A stretch of 35,557 bases of DNA from Spirochaetia bacterium (GCA_022773305.1 JALFAW010000013.1:1-35557), one strand, 5' to 3'. Positions 24,264 to 33,065 are shown, counted from the stretch's first letter. Made by a program: numbers and translations. The notes: a model not told the origin generated them from the letters alone.

Positions 24264-25049
24264 TTGATTATTCAAATTCCCAAACTCAGTGTAAGCATAA
24301 GCATTGTGATTGTGAATACTCTCTTCCGTTTCGGCTTCAACACTAAACCAGTCAAAGCCCTGCGCCTTTAATCCTAAATATACATCTCGTACAACATCTT
24401 CCACAAAACGTGGATTTTCATAAGCATGTTCAGTTACATATTTTTCATCTTGCCGTTTCAAAATAGAATAAAGAGGAGTTGATGCACAATTCTCTACTAT
24501 ATTAATAATATCCTCAATCCAGAAAAAATCTTTATACAAAACTTTCACTTTTACAAAACCACGCTGATTATGTGCACCAAAATCACTAATTGCTTTTGAA
24601 CACGGACACAAAGTTGCAACCGGTACTTTTATCGAAATAAAGAATTTTTGTTCATTATCCTTTTTACTAGAACTTTCACCTTCATAAGCGCAGATATATT
24701 CCATCATTCCAGGTGCATTTGTAACTGGCGCATTTTTTTCTATATAATATGGAAAACAAATGCGTCCAAAAGCACGTTCAGCATCCAATCTCTGTCTGAT
24801 TTCTTCGAGCATTTCTAGAAAATTTTTCATCGAAATATCATTATGATATTTGTGAAAAACTTCTATAAAACGACTCATGTGAGTTCCTTTAAAATTATGC
24901 GGAAGATTAACAAAAAGATTAACTGTAGCTGTCGTATTCTGCACTTTCTTTGATTTATCAAGTACAGAAACAGGATATTTCACTCCTTTTACACCTACTT
25001 TTTCAAGCGGTATTTCCCTGCTGTCTTCTTGATTTTGAATATCCAACAT
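24258..25049 (-). CDS. folE2: GTP cyclohydrolase FolE2 (type IB)
   Basis: 263 residues. It makes dihydroneopterin triphosphate from GTP, the first step of folate synthesis. Family marks are VKYPVSV near the start, HMSRFIEVFH, the metal/substrate motif CPCSKAISDFGAHNQRG, and ESIHNHNAYAY near the end. FolE2 can use metals other than zinc, useful when zinc is scarce. GGAG seven bases upstream sets the start. It lies 29 bp after folD in a folate operon. The last residue and the stop codon fall in the adjoining repeat module, so its original C-terminus may have been altered. Confidence 0.93.
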   Translation of the reverse strand: MLDIQNQEDSREIPLEKVGVKGVKYPVSVLDKSKKVQNTTATVNLFVNLPHNFKGTHMSRFIEVFHKYHNDISMKNFLEMLEEIRQRLDAERAFGRICFPYYIEKNAPVTNAPGMMEYICAYEGESSSKKDNEQKFFISIKVPVATLCPCSKAISDFGAHNQRGFVKVKVLYKDFFWIEDIINIVENCASTPLYSILKRQDEKYVTEHAYENPRFVEDVVRDVYLGLKAQGFDWFSVEAETEESIHNHNAYAYTEFGNLNNQV

Positions 25050-25078
25050 AGTAAACTCCAGACTAAAATGATGAAAGA

Positions 25079-25945
25079 TTATTTCTCTGCCGATTCCAAT
25101 GTGTTTACCATAAGCATTGCAATAGTCATTGGACCAACTCCGCCAGGAACAGGTGTAATAAAAGAAGCTTTTTCTTTCAAATCATCAAAATCACAATCAC
25201 CCACAAGTCTAAATCCTGATTTTTTTGAAGAATCAGGGATGCGGTTTACACCTACATCAATTACAACAGCTCCCTCTTTTATCATATCCCCAGTTAATGT
25301 ATGAGGATGTCCGGAAGCCACAACAACAATATCAGCTTGTTTTGTAATTTCAGATAGATTTTTTGTTCCTGTATGACAAAGTGTAACTGTGCAGTTAACA
25401 CTTTTTTGTGCAAGTAAAACAGAAACAGGTTTTCCTACAATATTTGAACGCCCAATAACTACAGCGTGTTTTCCAGAAGTTTCAATTCCCATTCTTTGGA
25501 GCAGAACAATGATTCCATGAGGTGTGCAAGGTAAAAATCCAGGACGACCAATCATCATGTTTCCAACATTTACAGGATGAAAACCGTCCACATCTTTTTC
25601 TGGTGAAATTGCCATAATCACTTTATCTTCGTTGATATGCTTTGGTAGTGGAAGCTGCACAAGAATGCCGTGAACTGTATCGTCATTATTCAGCTGGTCA
25701 ATCAGTTTGAGTAAATCTTCTTCGCTGGTATTTTCAGGCAAATGAACAGAACGGTCCTGCATTCCTACTTCGGCAAGAGCTTTCTGCTTTCCTGTAACGT
25801 ATGAAACAGAAGCAGGATTTTCTCCCACAAGAATTACGGCAAGACATGCATTTTTTCCATTTTTCTTTAATGCTGCGACTTTTTGTGCAACTTCAGCACG
25901 AATATCTGCAGCAACTTGTTTTCCGTCAATAATGATAGCACTCAT
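25079..25945 (-). CDS. folD: Bifunctional methylenetetrahydrofolate dehydrogenase/cyclohydrolase FolD
   Basis: 288 residues. It interconverts 5,10-methylene-, methenyl- and 10-formyl-tetrahydrofolate with NADP. Visible motifs are the catalytic-lysine region [35 protein letters not shown], the nucleotide loop [12 protein letters not shown] and [12 protein letters not shown]. Complete by length. AAGGA nine bases before the ATG. It is the first gene of a folD-folE2 pair, which joins folate synthesis to one-carbon use. Confidence 0.96.
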   Translation of the reverse strand: MSAIIIDGKQVAADIRAEVAQKVAALKKNGKNACLAVILVGENPASVSYVTGKQKALAEVGMQDRSVHLPENTSEEDLLKLIDQLNNDDTVHGILVQLPLPKHINEDKVIMAISPEKDVDGFHPVNVGNMMIGRPGFLPCTPHGIIVLLQRMGIETSGKHAVVIGRSNIVGKPVSVLLAQKSVNCTVTLCHTGTKNLSEITKQADIVVVASGHPHTLTGDMIKEGAVVIDVGVNRIPDSSKKSGFRLVGDCDFDDLKEKASFITPVPGGVGPMTIAMLMVNTLESAEK

Positions 25946-26060
25946 GTAACTTTTCCTTTTTATCTTGGTTTTATTGATAAAATCTTCTATAAACGATATA
26001 TTTATAAAGAATTATTTTTTGCCTCAAAAAATATAAAGATCAGCAATGATTTTACTATAC

Positions 26061-26066
26061 TATAAT
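26061..26066 (+). promoter_or_regulatory. -10 box upstream of the small outer-membrane-like gene
   Basis: TATAAT 17 bp before the ATG at 26084, followed by AAAAGG as a possible ribosome site. No good -35 at standard spacing was seen. Confidence 0.4.
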
Positions 26067-26083
26067 TAAAAAAAGGTCGCAAT

Positions 26084-26659
26084 ATGAAACGTTTTTTTTC
26101 TATTATGCTAACTTTAGCATTGTGTTCTGCTTTTGTTTTTGCAGACGAACCTGGTGATGAATATGATGATGGTTATGTCTATACACAAAATGGTGAAGGA
26201 GATCAATTTTTAAAAATAGAGTTAGCCGGACTTTTTCCTCTCAATTTTGGTTCGCAGATTTATCCAGGAGCAGCACTTTCCATAGGCTACTACAGATTTT
26301 TAACAGAAAACTTAGCTGTTGGAGGAGATGCTATTGTTACTTACAGCCTGACAATTGGGGAGAAATCGCTTGTAAATGTACCAGTTTCTTTTGGAGTAAT
26401 GTTTCAACCAACAATCAACAAATTTGAATTTCCACTTTTTGCAAGCATAGGATTTGCAACAGTTTCATGTCAGGGAATGAACTATTTTCCAGCTCTTTCA
26501 TTAAAAGCTGAAGTTGGTGCATTTTACAGAGCGACAGAAGCTTGGTCATTTGGACTTTCATCAAATATTTTTATGATTTCCCAGTTCTTTGCTGATTCAT
26601 CAAAAAATGATACAGGATTTTTCTGTACTGCAAATCTTTCTGCAAGATATCATTTTTGA
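26084..26659 (+). CDS. Small outer-membrane beta-barrel-like protein
   Basis: 191 residues with a clear signal peptide (cleaved after ...FVFA, about residue 20). The mature protein begins with acidic residues and then shows eight or so alternating strands rich in Phe, Gly and Tyr, for example AALSIGYYRFL and SFGVMFQP, ending in SARYHF. A terminal Phe is typical of outer-membrane barrels. An OmpW/OmpX-size porin-like protein is likely, but no specific family is recognised. Confidence 0.7.
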   Translation: MKRFFSIMLTLALCSAFVFADEPGDEYDDGYVYTQNGEGDQFLKIELAGLFPLNFGSQIYPGAALSIGYYRFLTENLAVGGDAIVTYSLTIGEKSLVNVPVSFGVMFQPTINKFEFPLFASIGFATVSCQGMNYFPALSLKAEVGAFYRATEAWSFGLSSNIFMISQFFADSSKNDTGFFCTANLSARYHF

Positions 26660-26725
26660 TTATATAAATACTTAATTATCTTAATTTTGTAAAAGTTTAG
26701 AAAATAAAAAGAATGCAATTTATAA

Positions 26726-26759
26726 CCTATTTTTTTTAGTTTCTTTCAACTAAAAAAGG
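26726..26759 (+). promoter_or_regulatory. Hairpin overlapping the ribosome site of the next gene
   Basis: TTTTTTAGT and ACTAAAAAA (26732-26740 and 26749-26757) form a 9-bp stem, followed by GGA and eight Ts, then the ATG at 26769. The GGA that would pair with 16S rRNA directly abuts the stem, and the T-run makes the whole look like an intrinsic terminator placed just before a gene. It could end transcription of the upstream gene or tune translation of the lipoprotein. Confidence 0.45.
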
Positions 26760-26768
26760 ATTTTTTTT

Positions 26769-27995
26769 ATGAAAAGAATATTATTTTTTATCACTATTTT
26801 AAGTTCACTTATTTTGGCTAGTTGTTTTAATCCAGTTTACTATGAGATTAGAAAAGACGTAAAACCAGAAGAAGGCACAATTTCTGGAAACATTTCGCAA
26901 ATCACAAGAACTACAGTTGATAATCAAGAATTTCTTGTTTTATATGCAAACGAAGGAATTAGATATAAACAAAAAGATTTGTCAGAACATGGCGCATGGA
27001 AAATTTTTGACAATCCACCTTGTGCCAAATCTGTAGTTTTTGACAAAATTAGTCAAAAATATGTTGGAGAACAAGTAGTCTCTATTTTTTCCGATAAAGA
27101 CACTTTATTTGCAATCACAGCAAAATATAAATACAATACAGAACTTGGAACAACCAATGTTGATTATATGAAAGTTTATGGAACACAATTACATTTGGAT
27201 GAAACAGATTCCTCTAGACATACATGGTCTACCAATAATGAATGGACACTTATCATAGATGATACTGAAAAAAAGATATTCCCTTTTGCTGGTGCTGACT
27301 CTTCAAGTGACTATCAATCAAGTGAATTCGCAATTTTCCAAACAAATTCCCCGAAAGCTGAACATAGGAAAGTTTTTATAAGAAGCGGAAAATCAAATCC
27401 AACATATTATGAACTATCTGGAATTCAACAACCTGTTACCACAAATGTTATTATTACTGGAAAAAAAAGTGATATTGCAAATTCAGCAGTTTATTTTAAC
27501 GGAGAAGTTCTATTCTTTGAGTCACTTGCTTCAACTACAAACGAAACTTATGATTCTGAAGCAACACGTTTTTATTTTGGAAATGACAATAAACTGTATG
27601 CAAATAAACAAGCAAATTCAAAAGAAATATCAGAATTCTGCGATGCTGAAAACACAATCTCTAGTATAGCAACTTGTGCAGACTCTATTTTAATAGGACG
27701 TGGTAAATTTGGCAATGACTCATCAACATACGGAGGAATTGCAAAAACTTCTCTTAATGTAGATGGCACTCCAGGAAATCAATTGATTTCATTTGATACA
27801 AATGCTTCTTTCCAATTATCTACAGCATATCTTATTAACTGTATTATCAACACTTCGCCAGAGAAAAATGAAACTGCTAGTAGTTTTTATTCATCTGTTT
27901 CTATAAAAGGAACAGCTACTTCAACAGGTGCTTCATTTAGAAATCTTGGACTTTGGTCATATTATCCTTCAAGAGGTAACTGGAACCGCGAGTAA
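26769..27995 (+). CDS. Hypothetical lipoprotein
   Basis: 408 residues. Signal peptide with lipobox ILASC|F at about residue 19. The rest is a soluble, strand-rich region with many Asn/Ser/Thr residues and no recognised domain (repeat-like stretches ENTISSIATCADSILIGRG and AVYFNGEVLFFESL hint at a propeller). Its TAA stop shares one base with the ATG of the rarA-fusion gene, so the two are translationally coupled, although a functional link is not obvious. Confidence 0.75.
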   Translation: MKRILFFITILSSLILASCFNPVYYEIRKDVKPEEGTISGNISQITRTTVDNQEFLVLYANEGIRYKQKDLSEHGAWKIFDNPPCAKSVVFDKISQKYVGEQVVSIFSDKDTLFAITAKYKYNTELGTTNVDYMKVYGTQLHLDETDSSRHTWSTNNEWTLIIDDTEKKIFPFAGADSSSDYQSSEFAIFQTNSPKAEHRKVFIRSGKSNPTYYELSGIQQPVTTNVIITGKKSDIANSAVYFNGEVLFFESLASTTNETYDSEATRFYFGNDNKLYANKQANSKEISEFCDAENTISSIATCADSILIGRGKFGNDSSTYGGIAKTSLNVDGTPGNQLISFDTNASFQLSTAYLINCIINTSPEKNETASSFYSSVSIKGTATSTGASFRNLGLWSYYPSRGNWNRE

Positions 27996-30619
27996 TGGCT
28001 GACTCTCTTTTTGAACAAAAAAGAACACAAGAACCTCTCGCTGCAAGAATGCGTCCTCGAAATCTTGATGAATATATCGGTCAAGACCACATCGTGGGAA
28101 AGGGGCGCTTACTTAGGCGTGCAATTGCTGCTGATCAACTCACTTCTGTAATATTTTACGGACCACCAGGGAGTGGAAAAACAACTTTGGCAAGGGTAAT
28201 TGCAAATCATACAAAATCAAATTTTATCACGTTGAATGCTGTTTTAACTGGAGTAGCAGATATCCGCACTTCCATAAAGCAGGCAGAAGATTTTTATAAT
28301 CTTTATAGTCGAAGAACAATTCTTTTTGTAGATGAAGTACACCGCTGGAATAAAAGTCAGCAGGATGCACTTTTGCCATGGGTTGAAAACGGAACAATCA
28401 TCCTTATCGGTGCCACAACAGAAAATCCTTTTTTTGAAGTAAATAAAGCACTTGTGAGTCGATCTCGTGTTTTTCAATTAAAACCGCTGACTAAAGAAGA
28501 TTTACAAAAAGCAGCTCTTCAGGCAATAAATGATACAGAACGAGGATATGGTCACTGGCAGGTTGAATTTGAAAAAGGTGCACTTGAACATTTAATTGAA
28601 ACGGCAAATGGTGATGCCCGTTCTCTTTTGAATGCACTCGAGCTTGCTGTGGAAACTACTCCAGAAAAATGGAATCCCACTGGAAATCCTCCAGTTCCTG
28701 CATTTGGAACAAAAATTTATATCTCAAAAGAAACAGCAGAAGAATCAATCCAAAAAAAAGTTGTCCTATATGACCGAGATGGTGACTATCATTATGATAT
28801 AATCAGTGCTTTTATAAAATCTTTACGGGGAAGAGACCCTGATGCAGCACTTTACTGGCTTGCAAAAATGACTGTTGCCGGAGAAGACCCTCATTTTATT
28901 TTCAGACGAATGTTGATATCTGCTTGTGAAGATACTGGTCTTGCAGATCCTCATGCAATCAGTGTTGTAGAAAGTTGTGCACAGGCTTTTGACAGAGTTG
29001 GCATGCCAGAGGGAAGATATTTTTTAGCACATGCAGCACTGTATCTATCCACATCGCCAAAATCAAACAGCAGCATGGCTTTTTTTGATGCAATTTCCTG
29101 CGTTGAAAAAGAAGAAGCAGAAGTTCCAAATCATCTGAGAGATTCTAGTCGTGATGCTGAAGGTTTTGGTCATGGAGCTGGGTATTTATATCCACATGCA
29201 TATAAAGACCACTGGATTGCACAACAGTATTTACCGGATGAACTTTCTGGCAGAGTTTTTTATAATCCAAGTACACAAGGTTATGAAAACACAATAAGAA
29301 ATGATGTACTTTCGCGCCGGGAACTGCAAATAGCCGCAATGTTAGAAAAAAATACAATTGGCGAACTTTATTCTAGCGATGAACTTGCAACTTCACCAGA
29401 AACAACAGGTTCTGTAAATGTTTATTCACGTTCACTCACTGCAAAAAGCTGCGCAAAAACTTCCGCACAGGAAACAGATTTGCAAAAATCAGAATTTGGA
29501 GATAATCCTATTTCACAATGGTGGATTAACGAACATTTCAAATCTGGCGATGTAAAAAAAGAAGAAAATCTTACATTCAGTCCAAAAAATCCTGCAAAAG
29601 ATGTAATTCTTGACAGGGCAGATAGATTTTGGCAACAGCGATTAGATTCAAATCGTGCAGAAATCTTGTTAAATATCAGAGACACAATGATTTCCATGGC
29701 AAATCTACTTCGTCATCATAGAAGCCTTATCTGGAATGCGGATAGCGGACTTTTAATCTGGGAGATTGCAAGAAAAACTCCAGAGGGTGTAACATGTGGT
29801 GTCTGTAAAACCCAAAAAGGCAAACAGATTTTGGAACAATATGGTCGAACACTCGGAAAACTTGACCGCCCGATTTTACAAGTACGAGATGAGAACAATA
29901 ATTCTCAAACCGATTTTTTAACGCCAAAAGCATTTTACAACTTAATCATAAAAATGCAGTATAGCGGTGCTGTTTTTGACAGAATATTTTTTACAGACCC
30001 TTTTGTTTCACAAAAATCCATAACAACACTTGCTCAATCAATTTATGGAATTCTTAATAGTAAAGATTTTCAAAAAAACAACGAACCTGAAGATGAAAAT
30101 CAAAACTTCTACGAAAAAGATAATTTTGAAGCAAACGAAACAGAAGAAAAATATGAACCTGAGATTCCTCTTGCAGACGGTTGGAAAGTTATAATTTCAC
30201 AAAAAATTCCTTGCAAAGGACAGTTAATTAGTGAAATCATAGAAAAACAGATTTTGTCACAGAAAATCACAGAACCTTTCGCACAAATGTTACAGAAAAT
30301 GAAAAAAGCTGAACAAATCTTTTTCGGTGATAAAGAAAATCCTCTTTTTTCATGGGATTCACAAACAATCGCGCAGGAATTTGAAAAAAAAGGTTTTCAT
30401 GTAAAAGTTGCATCAAAACAAATCACAGAAAAACGACGAATCACACCCACTGAAATTGAAAAATGGTTTGAACCAAAAAAATCAGCTTACGGCTCAAAAA
30501 TATCCGAAGCGTTGGGAAGTGCTGATCTTCAAAAATTAATAAATCTGCTTTTAGCTGCCTGTGAAAAAACACTTTTTGAGTGGAAAAGTGAAATTGCATT
30601 TTTTATGATAGAACAATAA
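27995..30619 (+). CDS. rarA: RarA/MgsA AAA+ ATPase with long C-terminal fusion
   Basis: 874 residues; ordinary RarA has about 440. Residues 1-440 are a complete RarA: Walker A GPPGSGKT (56-63), Walker B LFVDEVHR (110-117), GATTENP (139-145) and the C-terminal [20 protein letters not shown] type ending. RarA acts at stalled replication forks. The extra 430 residues include a region (about 550-690) laid out like a Rossmann methyltransferase: [15 protein letters not shown] in place of motif I, then [11 protein letters not shown], and [10 protein letters not shown]. The normal Gly-rich signature is incomplete, so catalysis is doubtful. RarA/unknown-domain fusions are known in bacteria. Start overlaps the upstream stop. 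Confidence 0.88.
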   Translation: MADSLFEQKRTQEPLAARMRPRNLDEYIGQDHIVGKGRLLRRAIAADQLTSVIFYGPPGSGKTTLARVIANHTKSNFITLNAVLTGVADIRTSIKQAEDFYNLYSRRTILFVDEVHRWNKSQQDALLPWVENGTIILIGATTENPFFEVNKALVSRSRVFQLKPLTKEDLQKAALQAINDTERGYGHWQVEFEKGALEHLIETANGDARSLLNALELAVETTPEKWNPTGNPPVPAFGTKIYISKETAEESIQKKVVLYDRDGDYHYDIISAFIKSLRGRDPDAALYWLAKMTVAGEDPHFIFRRMLISACEDTGLADPHAISVVESCAQAFDRVGMPEGRYFLAHAALYLSTSPKSNSSMAFFDAISCVEKEEAEVPNHLRDSSRDAEGFGHGAGYLYPHAYKDHWIAQQYLPDELSGRVFYNPSTQGYENTIRNDVLSRRELQIAAMLEKNTIGELYSSDELATSPETTGSVNVYSRSLTAKSCAKTSAQETDLQKSEFGDNPISQWWINEHFKSGDVKKEENLTFSPKNPAKDVILDRADRFWQQRLDSNRAEILLNIRDTMISMANLLRHHRSLIWNADSGLLIWEIARKTPEGVTCGVCKTQKGKQILEQYGRTLGKLDRPILQVRDENNNSQTDFLTPKAFYNLIIKMQYSGAVFDRIFFTDPFVSQKSITTLAQSIYGILNSKDFQKNNEPEDENQNFYEKDNFEANETEEKYEPEIPLADGWKVIISQKIPCKGQLISEIIEKQILSQKITEPFAQMLQKMKKAEQIFFGDKENPLFSWDSQTIAQEFEKKGFHVKVASKQITEKRRITPTEIEKWFEPKKSAYGSKISEALGSADLQKLINLLLAACEKTLFEWKSEIAFFMIEQ

Positions 30620-30642
30620 TCATAAAAACCGGAAAATTAAAA

Positions 30643-30735
30643 TCACCATCTTTTCTGCCAGTTTGCATTCACATTTGTGATTCTCCAAATATCAAAAATG
30701 AACAAGACAAACCAGCAGATAAAGAAATTAATCAC
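30643..30735 (-). other. Possible 30-codon membrane peptide or gene remnant
   Basis: A GTG overlapping the ilvB stop (GTGATTAA) opens a frame for about 30 residues: a hydrophobic stretch INFFICWFVLFIFDIW, then RITNVNANWQKRW and TGA. The amphipathic ending looks protein-like, as in the last segment of a small membrane protein. It has no Shine-Dalgarno. It may be a real small protein coupled to ilvB or the tail of a deleted gene. Confidence 0.25.
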
Positions 30736-32461
30736 GTATAGAATCGATATTTGCCTTTCCGCCTGGAACAAACGGTAAAACAGTTTCTTCAGGATTTACA
30801 CTGATGCGAACAAAACAAGGTTTATTTTTTCTCGATGAATCAAATGCCTTGAGATACCAGAATTCATCACTATCAGCATCAATGGCTTCAATGCCAAAAC
30901 CTTTTGCAATCTGAAGTAAATCAGGGGACTTACTAAAAACAGAAGCGCTGTAATTTTTATCAAATAGAAATTTTTGCTGCTGATAAACCATTCCCAAAGT
31001 TCCATTTTCAAAAACAATAACTGTAACAGGAAGATTTAATTCTGCCAGTGTGGCAAGTTCTTGAACATTCATCATAATTGAACCGTCACCACTGAAACAA
31101 ACAATCCTATTTTCAGGATTTGCCAATGAAGCACCAATAGCCGCAGGAAGTCCAAATCCCATAGTCCCAAGTGAACCAGAAGTCAAAAAAGAACGAGGTC
31201 TTTCAACAGGATAAAACTGAGCTGCCCACATCTGATGCTGACCAACATCAGTAGTGATAATAAGCTTTTCAGCAGAAATGCCAGATTTTTCAGCAAGTTT
31301 TGGAATATTTTTAATAATTTCGCGAGGATTTGCAAGTTTTTCACCTTTTGGACGACCACATTCCAGCGAAACATTTTGATTTTTCAATTCGATAATCGAT
31401 TTAAGCCAGTTTTTGTCTGTAGAAATTTTCTTTTCCAAAACAAGTTCTGTTAAAACTGAAAAAACAGATTCTACATCAGCAACAATCGAAATAGTTGAAG
31501 GCATTATTTTATCAACTTCAGCAGCATCAATATCAATATGAATAATTTTTGCGTTTGGACAAAATTTGGAAACAACACCTGTTGCTCTGTCATCAAAGCG
31601 AACACCAGCAGCAATTACTAAATCACTGTCATGAATTGCAACATTTGCAGCATGATTTCCGTGCATACCAAGCATTCCAACAAAATTATCACAAGAATTT
31701 GGAATTGCACCAAGCCCCATCAAACTGAAAACAGCAGGAATTGAATAATTATCTAAAAACTTTTTGATTTCCTTTGACGCCTTTGGTGAATTACAACCAC
31801 CACCACAATACAAAACCGGTTTTTTAGCATTTTTTAAAAGTTCAATAATTTCAAAACACTTTTTTGCAAGTTCCTCTTTTGTAGAATGATATTTTACAGG
31901 AACTTTACATTGTTTTTCATTTTCAATCATTTTTTCAAAAAAATCATCAGGTATTTCACAACAAGCAAGCTGAACATCACGAGGAACATCAATTAAAACA
32001 GGACCAGGTCTTCCTTGAGTGGCAATTCTGAAAGCTTCTGGAATTGCAGTCAATAGTTCTTCAGGAGATTTTACCATAACAGAATGTTTTGTAATTGGAA
32101 AAGAAAGTCCAAAAGTATCTGCTTCTTGAAAAGCATCGGTTCCAATCAAAGAAGTGTTAACCTGACCAGTAATCGCAATGATTGGAACAGAATCCGCACG
32201 AGCATCAGCAATAGCAGTCAAAAGATTCATCGCCCCTGGTCCAGATGTAGCCATACAAACAGCAATCTTTCCAGTAGAACGAGTAATTCCCTGTGCAATA
32301 AATCCAGCCGCTTGTTCCTGGCGCACAAGGACGTGTTTGATTGTAGATTTATTCAGTTCATCATAAAGTGGCAAAATTGAACCACCTGGAATACCAGCAA
32401 CCAACTCAATACCGAATGCTTTCAAAGATTCTACAATAATTTGTGCACCAGAAATTTTCAT
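30728..32461 (-). CDS. ilvB: Acetolactate synthase large subunit (IlvB)
   Basis: 577 residues from the chosen start. It condenses two pyruvates, or pyruvate with 2-oxobutyrate, the first common step to valine, leucine and isoleucine. The catalytic glutamate is E49 in VRQEQAAG; GRPGPVLIDVPRD follows, and the ThDP/Mg motif GDGSIMMNVQELATLAEL is in the C-terminal third. The frame extends to an ATG at 32473, but GAGG seven bases before the ATG at 32461 lies inside that extension, so 32461 is the likely start. No regulatory subunit gene ilvN follows. The gene is controlled by the attenuator at 32489-32665. Confidence 0.95.
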   Translation of the reverse strand: MKISGAQIIVESLKAFGIELVAGIPGGSILPLYDELNKSTIKHVLVRQEQAAGFIAQGITRSTGKIAVCMATSGPGAMNLLTAIADARADSVPIIAITGQVNTSLIGTDAFQEADTFGLSFPITKHSVMVKSPEELLTAIPEAFRIATQGRPGPVLIDVPRDVQLACCEIPDDFFEKMIENEKQCKVPVKYHSTKEELAKKCFEIIELLKNAKKPVLYCGGGCNSPKASKEIKKFLDNYSIPAVFSLMGLGAIPNSCDNFVGMLGMHGNHAANVAIHDSDLVIAAGVRFDDRATGVVSKFCPNAKIIHIDIDAAEVDKIMPSTISIVADVESVFSVLTELVLEKKISTDKNWLKSIIELKNQNVSLECGRPKGEKLANPREIIKNIPKLAEKSGISAEKLIITTDVGQHQMWAAQFYPVERPRSFLTSGSLGTMGFGLPAAIGASLANPENRIVCFSGDGSIMMNVQELATLAELNLPVTVIVFENGTLGMVYQQQKFLFDKNYSASVFSKSPDLLQIAKGFGIEAIDADSDEFWYLKAFDSSRKNKPCFVRISVNPEETVLPFVPGGKANIDSIRD

Positions 32462-32488
32462 TTTAAACCTCATAATAAAAATATTTGC

Positions 32489-32520
32489 AAAAAAAAAGCC
32501 CTCCGATTTCCCGGAGAGCC
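32489..32520 (-). terminator. ilvB attenuator terminator
   Basis: Minus-strand stem GCTCTCCG (32512-32519) with CGGAGGGC (32498-32505), one G-U pair, six-base loop, then nine Ts. It lies between the leader peptide and ilvB. Its 5' arm can instead pair with CCCGAAGAG (32562-32570): CTCTCCGGG at 32510-32518, which would break the terminator. Confidence 0.88.
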
Positions 32521-32572
32521 TAAAATCTATATCATGCTTTAATCATAAGATATAACATTCACTCTTCGGGTA

Positions 32573-32629
32573 TCAGATTACCGATAGGACGAGGACAGTT
32601 ACAACTTTGACTAAAGACAAAAAATGCAT
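32573..32629 (-). CDS. ilvB leader peptide (attenuation)
   Basis: An 18-codon ORF, MHFLSLVKVVTVLVLSVI, followed by TGA. Eleven of 18 residues are Val, Leu or Ile (six Val, four Leu, one Ile), the end-products of the IlvB pathway. It is followed by an attenuator terminator 50-80 bases later. Stalling at these codons when branched-chain aminoacyl-tRNAs are scarce would leave 32562-32570 free to form the antiterminator. The promoter -10 box ends seven bases before the ATG, so the peptide is probably translated from a leaderless start. Confidence 0.85.
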   Translation of the reverse strand: MHFLSLVKVVTVLVLSVI

Positions 32630-32636
32630 GAAGTAA

Positions 32637-32665
32637 ATTATGTTGATTTTTAGTAATTTTGTCAA
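32637..32665 (-). promoter_or_regulatory. Promoter of the ilvB leader
   Basis: Minus-strand TTGACA (32660-32665), a perfect -35, 17-nt spacer, CATAAT (32637-32642), then seven bases to the leader-peptide ATG. One of the best promoters in the window. Confidence 0.8.
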
Positions 32666-32756
32666 GAGTGTATTTTACACAAAAGACTTCCAAGTTGTTT
32701 ATACATTTCATTACTAAAGCGTTTTTTTTATTATCATAGCACAAATTCAGTTAAGT

Positions 32757-32830
32757 AGACGCGTTACGCCGCTCGTTAATCACTCGGTCCTATCGGACTA
32801 GCCTTCGGCTACGGCTCCATGCTTGGTGCC
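32757..32830 (+). repeat. Hairpin-rich intergenic module
   Basis: GC-richer stretch with GTCC-TATC-GGAC and TAGCC-TTC-GGCTA hairpins one after another. It is built like the modules at 2052 and 17370, and likewise lies close to a GGGACAGACC motif (32869-32878). The surrounding gap 32670-33065 holds no credible gene. Confidence 0.5.
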
Positions 32831-32868
32831 ATTTAAATACCACACAACAGATTTAATAAACTAAACCA

Positions 32869-32878
32869 GGGACAGACC
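32869..32878 (+). repeat. Single GGGACAGACC motif
   Basis: GGGACAGACC followed by TTGTTTTT, the same core and tail as the tandem units at 2204-2266. It lies between the hairpin module at 32757 and the 79-bp module at 32903. Confidence 0.75.
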
Positions 32879-32902
32879 TTGTTTTTCATTATTTCTATGT
32901 TA

Positions 32903-32982
32903 AATACGTCGAGTCAAGGCACGCTAACGCTTAAAGCCTTGACTTCGCCGTTTTGAGGGTTGTACTACCCCCTCAATAAAAA
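32903..32982 (-). repeat. 79-bp two-hairpin module, inverted copy 1
   Basis: Matches 35439-35519 in the opposite orientation with a single one-base difference. Read on the minus strand it has TGAGGGGG...ACCCTCA, then TCAAGGC...GCCTTGA with an inner AGCG-TTA-GCGT. It stands alone here, without the 173-bp module that surrounds the other copy. Confidence 0.85.
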
Positions 32983-33025
32983 AGGCAGCTTTTTTTTAAA
33001 CAGAGTTAAAATAAAAAACTGCCTT
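32975..33025 (-). terminator. Intrinsic terminator of the lipoprotein/LysM operon
   Basis: Minus-strand AAGGCAG (33019-33025) pairs with CTGCCTT (32982-32988), extended by T-rich and A-rich inner arms, and is followed by a run of Ts. It starts 40 bp after the stop of the LysM gene and ends at the border of the 79-bp module. Confidence 0.75.
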
Positions 33026-33065
33026 AATTAATATTCTCAATCAATATATAGTAATAACTTAAAAT

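Noticed and set aside
24053-24346. A 97-codon plus-strand ORF
   Set aside because: It covers the aminotransferase promoter, the repeat module and antisense of folE2.
32462-32473. Upstream ATG as the ilvB start
   Set aside because: It would place the GAGG ribosome site inside the coding sequence and adds four residues not typical of the family.
32559-32744. A 61-codon minus-strand ORF over the ilvB leader
   Set aside because: It lies in another frame and spans the strong promoter and the leader peptide; the 18-codon Val/Leu-rich ORF explains the region better.
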